Assembly (NCBI RefSeq): GCF_000069185.1
Contig: NC_010397.1
Coordinates: forward strand, 3,782,001 to 3,846,000
Length of the DNA stretch: 64,000 nt
Reading direction: 5' to 3'
Origin: Mycobacteroides abscessus ATCC 19977
Lineage (GTDB): Bacteria > Actinomycetota > Actinomycetes > Mycobacteriales > Mycobacteriaceae
The notes beneath the pieces are model-generated. The model did not search any database and was not told where the DNA came from. It worked only from the letters and a program-made list of their open reading frames with translations. A program made the position numbers and the translations under genes. Shown piece by piece: positions 18,005-26,082 of the stretch; position 1 is the stretch's first letter; each line of letters begins with the position of its first letter.

Positions 18005-19641
18005 CGCCCGGCCTTGGGCAGTTCGTCAGCGGCGATCTCACATGGGGTCTCCCCCGCCTCGGTCTTCGCCTCCTGGGGCTGTGCCGATGCATCGGTGGGT
18101 CCTACCGACGGCAACGGGGATGGCTGCCGGGCCGCGGCGGATTGCGGTTCGGGATGTTGGGGCACAGTGGGCGGCTGCGCCTGGACCGGATGCGGCGTCA
18201 ACGAAGCCGACGAACCTGCGGGCTGTGCCGCCGACAGGCCTCCCGCGGCGGGCGGAATCGTGCCTGTCGGGGTCGCTCCGAGCGGCGCGCCCGGCGTGGT
18301 CTGGCCCGGAGCGGCGGTCGGCGTGGCCTCTAGCCCACCGGCACCCGCCAGCTGGATGCCCGGTGCCGGCTTGCCATCCGTAGCGAAGGTGGCACCGGAG
18401 TCGGCGCGCGCTTCTTCGATGGCAGCGTCTTTGGCCGCCGCCATCTTGGCGTCCGGATCCTTCTTGCCATCGGCGGCCGCCTCGTCCTTCTTGTCGGCGG
18501 CCTCGTCGGCTCTGCCGTCGAACTGGTCGTCGCCGAGGCCCTGCCCCATTTGGTCGAACGGAATGCTGGAGATGCCTTCGGTGATCGCACTGACGATTCC
18601 GCTTGCCGCCTGACCGATCGAGCTGAGCGCACCCGTCAGGGCGCCGGTCATGCCGCTGAGCATCTGGCTCGGATCCATGCCTTGCTGCCCCTGCCCGGCA
18701 CCCTGCTGTTGCCCGGCGCCGGACAGCTGACCGCCCGCGTTACCCGTCGCGGACGCCGGCGTGGCCGTGCCCTGCATCCCGCCGCTCGCGGTACCGCCGC
18801 CAGCGCCGCTGTTCACCCCGGAGTTGCCGCTCTCGCCGCTCTCGCCGGAGGTTTCGCCGCCGTCCTTGTCGTCTTGCTTGCCTTTACCTTTGGTCGTCTT
18901 GGCGGGTTCATCGGTGGTGTCGTAGTCCGGGCCGAACACACCGGGTGGCAACTTGAAGTCGGGTGGAAGCTCCTGTTTCAGCCCGTTGATCAACGTGTCG
19001 TAGGCCCCGCCACCGGCGGACCACGCCTTCTTGAAGGCCGGCAGCAGCTGACCCTCGATGTTGTTCTTGACGTGGGGGCCGATCATCGTCGCGTTGGTCT
19101 CGTCTGCCTGGGACTTGTCGCCCATACCGGTTTTATAGGTCGCTACCGCACTGTCGAAATGCGTCCTGTCCGTTACCAGTCCGTCGACCATGGTCGACGC
19201 CTGCTTCTTCAGATCGACGATGTTCCACAGGGCGTTTCGCAGACCGTCCAGACCCGTCGACACCTTTCCGAATTCATCGGTAACCGCATCGGCCGTCGAA
19301 TTGTGGGTCTTCAGAAAGTCATTCGCGGATTCGGAGCCCTTGCCCTCCCACAAGCCGATCAGCCGTTGCAGCTGTCCGTGCTGGCGTTCCGCTGCCGCCT
19401 TCATGGTGGCTGTCGCGTTCTTGAACAGTTCCAGGTCCCCGCCCAACGTGTTCAAGTCCATGCCGGCATCCATGTCGTACCAGTCGAACAACTGGCGCTC
19501 ATTGGCTGTCAGGTCCGGATTGGTGATCGTGACGGGCGACTTGCCATTGCCGCGGATCGCGGCGGTGACATAGTTCTGCGAGTTGGCGATGGCCTGCAGC
19601 CCCTCACCACGCAGCGCCTCGATATCCCACTTGTTAGCCAT
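18001..19641 (-). CDS. Rv3439c-like Ala/Pro-rich WXG-type protein, putative ESX substrate
   Basis: The 546-residue protein has a helical N-terminal half (to about residue 230) containing a W-E-G turn (LWEGKGSESANDFL, near residue 98). A low-complexity Gly/Ser/Gln section follows (about 255-330), then a short hydrophobic stretch (GALTGALSSIGQAASGIVSAI) and a long Ala/Pro/Thr-rich tail. There is no classical signal peptide. Layout and neighbours match Rv3439c of M. tuberculosis, and the organisation recalls EspA/EspE-type substrates. It overlaps the EspC-like gene 19634-19939 by 8 bp. The biochemical role is unknown. Confidence 0.75.
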   Translation of the reverse strand: MANKWDIEALRGEGLQAIANSQNYVTAAIRGNGKSPVTITNPDLTANERQLFDWYDMDAGMDLNTLGGDLELFKNATATMKAAAERQHGQLQRLIGLWEGKGSESANDFLKTHNSTADAVTDEFGKVSTGLDGLRNALWNIVDLKKQASTMVDGLVTDRTHFDSAVATYKTGMGDKSQADETNATMIGPHVKNNIEGQLLPAFKKAWSAGGGAYDTLINGLKQELPPDFKLPPGVFGPDYDTTDEPAKTTKGKGKQDDKDGGETSGESGESGNSGVNSGAGGGTASGGMQGTATPASATGNAGGQLSGAGQQQGAGQGQQGMDPSQMLSGMTGALTGALSSIGQAASGIVSAITEGISSIPFDQMGQGLGDDQFDGRADEAADKKDEAAADGKKDPDAKMAAAKDAAIEEARADSGATFATDGKPAPGIQLAGAGGLEATPTAAPGQTTPGAPLGATPTGTIPPAAGGLSAAQPAGSSASLTPHPVQAQPPTVPQHPEPQSAAARQPSPLPSVGPTDASAQPQEAKTEAGETPCEIAADELPKAGR

Positions 19642-19939
19642 AGACGCCTGTCACCTTCGCCGCTGTCTTACTCTCCCGTTCGGCATATCGCTGCGCGGTC
19701 GCACGGAGTTGTTCGGCGATTGCGGTGTTGGCGCGATGCCAGTCCTCGAGATGGGTCACCACTTCGCGTAATCCGCTTCTGACGTCATCGCCCTTGGCGG
19801 TGTGCCACCGACCGGCAGATGCCCCACCGAAAGACAATCCCCTCAGCTGCTCAATTGCTTTTTGCAGCTCACCGGCTATGTTGTCGAACTCACCGGCGAC
19901 CCCCTGGACACCAGCGACGTCGATCCTGGTTTTTCCCAT
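19634..19939 (-). CDS. EspC-like small ESX protein (Rv3440c-like)
   Basis: The 101-residue helical protein (MGKTRIDVAGVQGVAGEFDN) resembles DUF2580/EspC-like and WXG-type small substrates, with a W near mid-length (GRWHTAKGDDVRSG). It matches the position of Rv3440c. A longer frame reaches 19993, but that extension covers the ECF promoter at 19947-19974, and the ATG at 19939 lies exactly 7 bases after the -10 box. I therefore call this start as leaderless; no ribosome binding site precedes it. Confidence 0.75.
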   Translation of the reverse strand: MGKTRIDVAGVQGVAGEFDNIAGELQKAIEQLRGLSFGGASAGRWHTAKGDDVRSGLREVVTHLEDWHRANTAIAEQLRATAQRYAERESKTAAKVTGVYG

Positions 19940-19946
19940 ATTGACT

Positions 19947-19974
19947 ACGACGGGTAGGTACCGATTCCGGTTCC
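19947..19974 (-). promoter_or_regulatory. ECF-type promoter GGAACC-N16-CGTCGT (SigM-like)
   Basis: Read leftward: GGAACC (19974-19969), 16 bp, CGTCGT (19952-19947), 7 bp, then the ATG at 19939. Fifteen bases including the -35 box (AAAAAAGATGGAACC, 19983-19969) are repeated exactly upstream of esxU (26060-26046). The form is that of an extracytoplasmic-function sigma promoter. SigM is the likely factor because, from memory, M. tuberculosis SigM controls esxT/esxU and neighbouring genes. Confidence 0.75.
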
Positions 19975-20030
19975 ATCTTTTTTCCCGATCCATGGATCAC
20001 AGCACCTTCCCGTTCAACTACTTGGTCGGG

Positions 20031-20043
20031 TAGGGTCGCCGCA
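20031..20043 (+). promoter_or_regulatory. Leaderless promoter -10 box
   Basis: TAGGGT (20031-20036) is followed after six bases by the ATG at 20043. There is no ribosome binding site. It lies back to back with the ECF promoter at 19947-19974. Confidence 0.55.
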
Positions 20044-21080
20044 TGCGCATTGGAACCACGCTGAGCTACGCCGGCGGATTCACCGAAGTGGTCGACGAAC
20101 TCGCTGAGCTGGAGAAAATCGGTCTGGATATCGCGTTCGTCGCCGAGGCTTACTCGTATGACGCCGCAAGCCAGCTCGGATACCTCGCCGCCAAGACCTC
20201 CACCGTAAAGCTCGCGTCGGGCATCTTCCAGCTGTACACCCGCACCCCCACTCTGTTGGCCATGACCGCGGCCGGCCTGGACTACGTTTCGGGCGGCCGG
20301 TTCGTCCTCGGCATCGGCGCCTCGGGCCCCCAGGTGATCGAGGGGTTCCACGGCGTCAAGTACGACGCACCGCTGGGCCGCACCCGCGAGACCGTCGAGA
20401 TCTGTCGCAAGGTGTGGCGCCGCGAGCGCCTCGAGTTCGAGGGCAAGTACTTCACCGTGCCGCTCCCCCCGGAGCAGGGCACCGGTCTCGGCAAGGCCCT
20501 GAAGCTGATCAACCACCCGGTGCGCGACCGCATCCCGGTACTGATCGCGGCGCTCGGCCCCAAGAACGTCGCGCTCACCGCCGAGATCGCCGAAGGCTGG
20601 CAGCCCATCTTCTTCCTGCCCGAGAAGGCCAATGACGTGTGGGGCGCGGCCCTGGCCGAGGGTAAGGCCAAGCGCGACCCGGCACTGGGCGACCTCGAGG
20701 TCTACGCAGGGCCCGCACTGGCGATCGGCGACGACGTCGAGGCACTGTACGGATTCGTCAAGCCGAGCCTCGCGCTGTACATCGGCGGTATGGGCGCCAA
20801 GGGCAAGAACTTCTACCACAACCTGGCCACTGCCTACGGGTTCGGCAAGGAAGCGGACACCATCCAGGAGCTGTACCTGTCCGGCAAGAAGGCCGAGGCT
20901 ACCGATGCGGTACCCGACGAGCTGGTGAAGAACATCTCCCTCATCGGACCCAAGAGCTTTGTCGCCGAACGCGTCGCGGCCTTCAAGGAAGCCGGCGTGA
21001 CGACCCTCAACGTGGCCCCGCTCGCCGCCGACGCCGCTGGCCGCATCAAGCATGTCGAGGCATTACGCGAACTGCTCTGA
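20043..21080 (+). CDS. LLM-class F420-dependent oxidoreductase
   Basis: The 345-residue protein has the luciferase-like TIM barrel: start MRIGTTLSYAGG, strand SGIFQLYTRTP, RFVLGIGASGPQV for flavin or F420 phosphate, and IPVLIAALGPKN. The F420-using subgroup is common in mycobacteria, and the closest named relative I recall is Rv3520c. Substrate unknown. It is monocistronic and probably leaderless. Confidence 0.85.
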   Translation: MRIGTTLSYAGGFTEVVDELAELEKIGLDIAFVAEAYSYDAASQLGYLAAKTSTVKLASGIFQLYTRTPTLLAMTAAGLDYVSGGRFVLGIGASGPQVIEGFHGVKYDAPLGRTRETVEICRKVWRRERLEFEGKYFTVPLPPEQGTGLGKALKLINHPVRDRIPVLIAALGPKNVALTAEIAEGWQPIFFLPEKANDVWGAALAEGKAKRDPALGDLEVYAGPALAIGDDVEALYGFVKPSLALYIGGMGAKGKNFYHNLATAYGFGKEADTIQELYLSGKKAEATDAVPDELVKNISLIGPKSFVAERVAAFKEAGVTTLNVAPLAADAAGRIKHVEALRELL

Positions 21081-21140
21081 TTCGCGCGCCGTTCGCTCTG
21101 CGTTCGACGTGTGTTCGCCTGCTGCCCTAAAGGTGGTGGG

Positions 21141-22655
21141 ATGACAGCTTTTCCGCGCCGCACAGTGCTGCGGGCCGCTCTGCTCGGGCTCGCGGCGGTG
21201 CCGGTGGCCGCATGTGGGCCGGCGCTCGTGACAACGCGCCCGCGGTTGACCCACGGAGTCGCGAGCGGATTCCCGCGTACCGACGGCGCGGTGATCTGGG
21301 CCCGCTCGGATCGACCCGCCGCCCTGATCGTCGAAACCGCTGCCACCGAAAGTTTTTCGGACACAAGACGCTTCACCGGCCCGTTGCTTACTCCGGACGC
21401 GGACGGTACCGGCCGAATCCGCCTCACCGGCCTACCCGCGGATTCGGAGGTGCACTACCGGGTGACGCTCGACGCGGACGGGGCGCTCAGCGAGCCTGCC
21501 ACCGGCGTCTTCCGAACCGCGCCGGCGACGGCCCGCGACGTCCGACTGATCTGGTCCGGCGACGTGGCGGGGCAGGGGTTCGGCATCAATCCCGACATCG
21601 GCGGAATGACGGTCTTCCGCACCATGGCCGAGCGAAATCCCCACTTCTTCATCCACAGTGGCGACACGGTGTACGCGGATGTCCCAATTCCCGAGACCCT
21701 GCCCCTGCCCGACGGACGGATCTGGCGCAACGAGATATCCGAGGCGAAAAGCGCTGTCGCGCAGACCCTTGACCAGTATCGCGGACAACACGCCTATAAC
21801 CTCACCGATGCCAACTACCGGTACTTCAATGCCCACGTGCCTCAGCTTGTGCAGTGGGATGACCACGAGGTGATCAACAACTGGTACCCCGGCGAGGTGC
21901 TCGACAACGACAAGTACACCGAAAAGCGGGTCGACATACTCGCGCGGCACGGACATCGGGCATTCCATGAATGGCAACCGCTGGAAGCCCGCGAGGCCGT
22001 GGACGGACGTGTGTACCAAAGAGTCTCGTACGGCCCACTACTGGACGTGTTCCTGCTCGACATGCGGAGCTACAAGGATCCCAACTCCCCCAACCGTCAG
22101 CAACACGGCACCATCCTGGGTGCCCGCCAGGCCGGATGGCTCATCAACGAGATGGCCTCATCCACGGCCGTGTGGAAGGTCGTGGCCAATGACCTGCCCC
22201 TGGCACTGGTGGTCCCGGACGGAACAACGGACTTCGAGGCCGTCGCCAACGGCGACAACGACTTACCTCTCGGACGGGAAACCGAACTGGCACATATTCT
22301 CTCGCAGCTCAAGGCACGAAAGGTGCGCAACGTGGTATGGCTGACGGCCGACGTGCACTACACCGCGGCACACGAATACTCACCCGCCCGCGCCGCCTTC
22401 ACCGACTTCGACCCGTTCTGGGAGTTCGTGTCGGGTCCGCTGAACGCGGGCGCCGGTAAAGAGTCGACTCTTGACGGAACCTTCGGTCCTCGTGCCGATT
22501 TCGTCCATGCGGCACCGCCCGGCAAGCAGTCACCACTGGACGGCTATCAACACTTCGGGCAGATCGACATCGACGGCGGCAGCGGCGACCTGACGGTCAC
22601 ACTGTGTGACGCGGCGGGCGCGGCCCTGTACACCCGCACCCTGGCGCGCATTTAG
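21141..22655 (+). CDS. phoD: PhoD-type alkaline phosphatase, Tat lipoprotein
   Basis: The 504-residue protein begins with a twin-arginine signal ([13 protein letters not shown]) ending in a lipobox (VAAC), so it is probably exported folded and lipid-anchored. The PhoD domain follows an N-terminal beta-sandwich: metal ligands in [25 protein letters not shown] and [13 protein letters not shown]. It would release phosphate from phosphodiesters or monoesters with Ca/Fe. ATG 21141 follows AGGTGGTGGG. The stop overlaps the convergent glmM stop by 4 bp. Confidence 0.88.
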   Translation: MTAFPRRTVLRAALLGLAAVPVAACGPALVTTRPRLTHGVASGFPRTDGAVIWARSDRPAALIVETAATESFSDTRRFTGPLLTPDADGTGRIRLTGLPADSEVHYRVTLDADGALSEPATGVFRTAPATARDVRLIWSGDVAGQGFGINPDIGGMTVFRTMAERNPHFFIHSGDTVYADVPIPETLPLPDGRIWRNEISEAKSAVAQTLDQYRGQHAYNLTDANYRYFNAHVPQLVQWDDHEVINNWYPGEVLDNDKYTEKRVDILARHGHRAFHEWQPLEAREAVDGRVYQRVSYGPLLDVFLLDMRSYKDPNSPNRQQHGTILGARQAGWLINEMASSTAVWKVVANDLPLALVVPDGTTDFEAVANGDNDLPLGRETELAHILSQLKARKVRNVVWLTADVHYTAAHEYSPARAAFTDFDPFWEFVSGPLNAGAGKESTLDGTFGPRADFVHAAPPGKQSPLDGYQHFGQIDIDGGSGDLTVTLCDAAGAALYTRTLARI

Positions 22656-23968
22656 ACCGCACCCACCACTTGGGCCACCCGCTCGGCGAGGCGCTGGGCG
22701 GTTGATTGCTCATCAGCTTCGACCATGACACGAACAAGCTGTTCGGTTCCGGAGGGCCGCAACAAGATTCGGCCATTACCGGCCAACTCTGACTCCACCG
22801 CGGCGACAGCGGCCAGCACCTCGGGCGCCTGCGCCACGGTGTGCTTGTTCGACACGGGCACATTGATGAGCGTCTGCGGCAGGCTGCGCATGGCAGAGGC
22901 CAGCTCGGCCAACGACTTGCCCGTCTGCGCCATGCGCGACATGAGACGCAGGCCAGTGACGATGCCGTCGCCGGTGGTGGCCAGGGAGGGCAGCACGATG
23001 TGACCGGATTGTTCGCCGCCCAGGGCGAATTGGCCCGCACGCAGCTCCTCCAGCACATACCGGTCGCCGACTCCGGTCACCTTCACGTCGATACCCGCTG
23101 CGCGCATGGCGATGTGCAAGCCCTGATTGCTCATCACCGTGGTGACCAGCGTGTTCGCGGTCAGCTCGCCGGCCTCGGCCATCGCCGCGGCCAGCACGAC
23201 CATGATGGCGTCACCGTCGATGACGTTCCCGTCAGCGTCCACGGCCAGGCATCGATCCGCATCACCGTCGTGGGCGAGCCCCAGATGCGCACCGTGGGCG
23301 CGGACCGCCTCCTGCAGTGGACCGAGATGGGTTGACCCACAGCCGTCGTTGATGTTGAGCCCGTCGGGGTCGGCGTTGATATCGACCACGTGGGCGCCCG
23401 CCGCCCGGTAGGCCAGCGGTGCGGCATCGGAGGCCGCACCGTGTGCGCAATCGACCACGACGGTCACCCCGCTCAGCGGGTGAGTGCCGGCATTCTCGAC
23501 ATGATGCAGGTACCGATCGAGGGCGTCCACAGCGTCGCGCACCCGGCCGATTCCCCCGCCTGTCGGACGGATCGAAAGTGCCTCGAGCTGCGCCTCGATG
23601 GCCGCCTCGGCATCGTCATCGAGTTTGTGGCCGCCGACGCCAAAAATCTTGATCCCATTGTCCGGCATGGGGTTATGCGAGGCCGAGATCATGACACCGA
23701 AGGCCGCGCCGTATGCGCCCGTCAGATAGGCCACTGCCGGGGTGGGCAGCACACCGACCCGAAGCACGTCGACACCTTCGGCCGCGATACCCGCGACAAC
23801 AGCGGCCTCGAGCATCTCGCCGCTGGCACGCGGATCGCGGCCCACCACGGCCACGGCGTGCGCGCGCCCGAGGGACCGGGCGGCGGCGGCGCCGAGGGCC
23901 ATCGCGAGCTCTGCCGTCAGATCGGCATTCGCGACACCCCGTACGCCGTCAGTGCCAAACAAACCCAT
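22652..23968 (-). CDS. glmM: Phosphoglucosamine mutase
   Basis: The 438-residue enzyme isomerises GlcN-6-P to GlcN-1-P, the step after GlmS. The phosphoserine loop is [17 protein letters not shown], the metal loop DGDADRC, and the C-terminal phosphate-binding loop [12 protein letters not shown]. It is slightly short of the usual ~448 residues. ATG 23968 has a GAGAGG site. It lies downstream of rpsI and rplM on the same strand, with a hairpin between. Confidence 0.96.
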   Translation of the reverse strand: MGLFGTDGVRGVANADLTAELAMALGAAAARSLGRAHAVAVVGRDPRASGEMLEAAVVAGIAAEGVDVLRVGVLPTPAVAYLTGAYGAAFGVMISASHNPMPDNGIKIFGVGGHKLDDDAEAAIEAQLEALSIRPTGGGIGRVRDAVDALDRYLHHVENAGTHPLSGVTVVVDCAHGAASDAAPLAYRAAGAHVVDINADPDGLNINDGCGSTHLGPLQEAVRAHGAHLGLAHDGDADRCLAVDADGNVIDGDAIMVVLAAAMAEAGELTANTLVTTVMSNQGLHIAMRAAGIDVKVTGVGDRYVLEELRAGQFALGGEQSGHIVLPSLATTGDGIVTGLRLMSRMAQTGKSLAELASAMRSLPQTLINVPVSNKHTVAQAPEVLAAVAAVESELAGNGRILLRPSGTEQLVRVMVEADEQSTAQRLAERVAQVVGAV

Positions 23969-24007
23969 GCGCTTAACCTCTCACACCCAACTGGGCCCAA
24001 TAACGCG

Positions 24008-24041
24008 ATTGCGCCGACACACAGGTGTGTGCCGGCGCAAT
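24008..24041 (-). terminator. Hairpin between rpsI and glmM
   Basis: ATTGCGCCG (24008-24016) pairs with CGGCGCAAT (24033-24041); after one mismatch CACAC pairs with GTGTG around an AGGT loop. The stem is about 14 bp. No clear U-tract follows, so it may be a partial terminator or an mRNA processing site. Confidence 0.5.
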
Positions 24042-24061
24042 ACGCGGACGAACAGTATCGA

Positions 24062-24589
24062 TCAGCGCTTCGAGTACTGAGGCGCCTTACGGGCCTTCTT
24101 GAGACCGTACTTCTTACGCTCGATCGCACGCGGGTCGCGCGTCAGGAAGCCGGCCTTCTTCAGCACCGGACGGTCCTCGGGCTCCACGATGATGAGCGCA
24201 CGGGCGATGGCCAGACGCAGCGCGCCGGCCTGGCCGGAGGGGCCACCACCGGTCAGGTGGGCGTAAATGTCCACGCTGTCCACGCGGTTCACCGAGACCA
24301 GCGGGGCCTTGATGAGCTGCTGGTGCACCTTGTTCGGGAAGTACTCCTCCAGGCTGCGGCCATCCAGGTGGAACTTGCCGGTGCCGGGCACGAGGCGGAC
24401 GCGAACAACGGCTTCCTTGCGGCGGCCGACGGTCTGGATGGGCTTGTCGATGACGACGGGCCCGCGAGGAGCGGCCGCAGCGACAGTGTCGTCCGCGGAT
24501 TCCTCGACCACGACCTCGGCGACCTCCTGGTCACCGTTGTCGGTGTTCGCAGCGTCTTCTGCGGGGGTCTGCTCTTCGATATCGGTCAC
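24062..24589 (-). CDS. rpsI: 30S ribosomal protein S9
   Basis: The 175-residue product carries the S9 core ([35 protein letters not shown]) and the conserved C-terminus ending KAPQYSKR, which reaches the ribosomal P-site tRNA. The N-terminal ~50 residues are an acidic extension, longer than in M. tuberculosis. GTG 24589 overlaps the rplM stop (GTGA). Confidence 0.97.
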   Translation of the reverse strand: MTDIEEQTPAEDAANTDNGDQEVAEVVVEESADDTVAAAAPRGPVVIDKPIQTVGRRKEAVVRVRLVPGTGKFHLDGRSLEEYFPNKVHQQLIKAPLVSVNRVDSVDIYAHLTGGGPSGQAGALRLAIARALIIVEPEDRPVLKKAGFLTRDPRAIERKKYGLKKARKAPQYSKR

Positions 24590-25029
24590 TGAGCCACCTG
24601 CTTAATCTCGAACGGGATCGGCTGCTGCGCGGCGTGCGGGTGCTCTGCACCGGCGTACACCTTCAGCTTGCGCTCGATCTGACGGCCGAGCTTGTTCTTG
24701 GGCAGCATGCCCACGATCGCCTTCTCCACCGTGCGGGTGGGGAACTTCTCCAGCTGCTCACCGATGCTGCGCTTGCTCAGACCGCCCGGGAAACCCGAGT
24801 GACGGTAAGCGAACTTGTTGGTGAGCTTGTTGCCGCTGAGGGCGATCTTCTCTGCATTGATGATGATGACGAAATCGCCACCATCGACGTGCGGTGCGAA
24901 GGTCGGCTTGTGCTTGCCGCGCAGCAGATTTGCTGCCTGAACGGCAAGACGGCCGAGCACCACATCCGTGGCGTCGATGACGTACCAAGTCCTGGTGACG
25001 TCACCCGCCTTCGGGGTGTAGGTAGGCAC
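24586..25029 (-). CDS. rplM: 50S ribosomal protein L13
   Basis: The 147-residue product is a full-length L13 ([32 protein letters not shown]). It leads the rplM-rpsI operon and overlaps rpsI by 4 bp. The 136-nt leader contains a hairpin at 25057-25082 and a good sigma-A promoter at 25172-25201. Confidence 0.97.
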   Translation of the reverse strand: MPTYTPKAGDVTRTWYVIDATDVVLGRLAVQAANLLRGKHKPTFAPHVDGGDFVIIINAEKIALSGNKLTNKFAYRHSGFPGGLSKRSIGEQLEKFPTRTVEKAIVGMLPKNKLGRQIERKLKVYAGAEHPHAAQQPIPFEIKQVAQ

Positions 25030-25056
25030 AGTCTTTCCTTGTCTACTCGGGTGGAT

Positions 25057-25082
25057 CCCCGGACGGTTTCAGCCGTTCGGGG
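25057..25082 (-). promoter_or_regulatory. Hairpin in the rplM leader
   Basis: CCCCGGACGG (25057-25066) pairs with CCGTTCGGGG (25073-25082) through 10 positions including one G-U, with a 6-base loop. It lies 27 bases upstream of the L13 start, within the predicted 5' leader, where r-protein autoregulatory elements are usually found. Confidence 0.4.
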
Positions 25083-25171
25083 CGCTGGTCGTGGTGCGCG
25101 GTGGAGGTTGATCTCGGCGACCAGTGGTGACCCGAGCCTCGTGTGCATGACGTACCGCACGCCAGCGGAGA

Positions 25172-25201
25172 AGCTTACCGGGCCACGTCACCGCAGGTCA
25201 A
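25172..25201 (-). promoter_or_regulatory. Putative sigma-A promoter of rplM-rpsI
   Basis: Read leftward, TTGACC (25201-25196) and TAAGCT (25177-25172) are 18 bp apart, close to the housekeeping consensus. The predicted start near 25165 gives a leader of about 136 nt. Confidence 0.6.
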
Positions 25202-25255
25202 AACGCGGTCGAACGCAGCGACATCGTCACACCGTCAGCCACCCCAAAATAAACC

Positions 25256-25292
25256 GCGGGGCCTTGGTGGCTCTCCTCCACCAAGGCCCCGC
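25256..25292 (-). terminator. Intrinsic terminator after esxT
   Basis: GCGGGGCCTTGGTGG (25256-25270) pairs perfectly over 15 bp with CCACCAAGGCCCCGC (25278-25292), loop 7. Read leftward the stem is followed by GGTTTATTTTG. It closes the esxU-esxT transcript before the rplM promoter. Confidence 0.85.
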
Positions 25293-25317
25293 AGGGTCTA
25301 CAGATTGACCGGAAGGG

Positions 25318-25608
25318 TCAGTGGTGCCAGGCGCCGGCAGCGCTCTGGTCGGTGTGCTGTGCGTCCTGGTTGCCCTGGTCAACCTTGGCGTTGAGCTGGG
25401 TCAGGATCTGGTTCAGGTCCTCGGCGGACTGGTGCCAAGCCTTCTGGTACTCCTGGTACGCAGTGGCTTCCTGGCCTTCGGCCTGCTGCACCAGGGGCTG
25501 GATGTCGTGCTGCAGCTCCTCGAGGCCGGCCTGGAACTTGTTGATGATGCCCTTGACATCAGCAACCAGCGCGTCAATCTCGCCGTGGTTGTAAGTAATC
25601 TGGCTCAT
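25318..25608 (-). CDS. esxT: EsxT, WXG100-family ESX-4 substrate
   Basis: The 96-residue helical hairpin protein has W-H-Q in place of the strict WXG turn (KAWHQSAEDLN, about residue 58), as some Esx proteins do. It should form a heterodimer with EsxU and be exported by the ESX-4 machinery encoded upstream. Order esxU-esxT matches Rv3445c-Rv3444c. The gene is followed by a strong terminator. Confidence 0.9.
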   Translation of the reverse strand: MSQITYNHGEIDALVADVKGIINKFQAGLEELQHDIQPLVQQAEGQEATAYQEYQKAWHQSAEDLNQILTQLNAKVDQGNQDAQHTDQSAAGAWHH

Positions 25609-25661
25609 AGTTGGTCAATCCCCTTTGCTATGTGATGTCTTAGATGACTAGTACGAGACGC

Positions 25662-25940
25662 TTAGAAGGTCTGGCTCTCGTCCATCTCCTGGATGCGACG
25701 CTTGTTCGACTCCATGGTGTCGTGAATACCGATGAGCACCTTCTGGATGTCGCCCATCTCCTGGTCGAAGCGAGCCATCGCCTCGTCGAATGCGTGCCGC
25801 GCCTGCCCCTGCCAGGTGCTGGTGCCCACCGCTACGCGGTCCCGCAGCTGGGACTGCATCGCCGTGAACTCCTGGTACTTGCCGTCGATCTTCTTGGCAG
25901 TGGAATCGAGCAACGCCAGGTCATTCTGAAAAACAGCCAC
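25662..25940 (-). CDS. esxU: EsxU, WXG100-family ESX-4 substrate
   Basis: The 92-residue protein has the WXG turn TWQGQA near residue 43 between two helices, the hallmark of ESAT-6/CFP-10-type proteins. It is the first gene of esxU-esxT and has its own ECF-type promoter at 26024-26051, with a 5' leader of about 75 nt. It lies 53 bp upstream of esxT. Confidence 0.92.
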   Translation of the reverse strand: MAVFQNDLALLDSTAKKIDGKYQEFTAMQSQLRDRVAVGTSTWQGQARHAFDEAMARFDQEMGDIQKVLIGIHDTMESNKRRIQEMDESQTF

Positions 25941-26023
25941 TTCAGTTCCTCCCTTGTCCCCAGGCCCGGCCAGTCACGGGTGTGACGTCCGGTTTCTGGC
26001 CGGTTTTGTCCTTACAACTAGAT

Positions 26024-26051
26024 ACGATGGCCCTACCGCCAGATCGGTTCC
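26024..26051 (-). promoter_or_regulatory. ECF-type promoter GGAACC-N16-CATCGT upstream of esxU
   Basis: Read leftward: GGAACC (26051-26046), 16 bp, CATCGT (26029-26024). The -35 box and its A-rich upstream flank are identical to those before the Rv3440c-like gene (19947-19974). This gives esxU-esxT a regulated promoter separate from eccC4. Confidence 0.72.
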
Positions 26052-26082
26052 ATCTTTTTTAAAGTTTTTTTCAGCAATCTTT

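Noticed and set aside
19940..19993. Longer start (19993) for the Rv3440c-like gene
   Set aside because: The extension contains the -35 and -10 boxes of a promoter repeated upstream of esxU, so it is unlikely to be translated.
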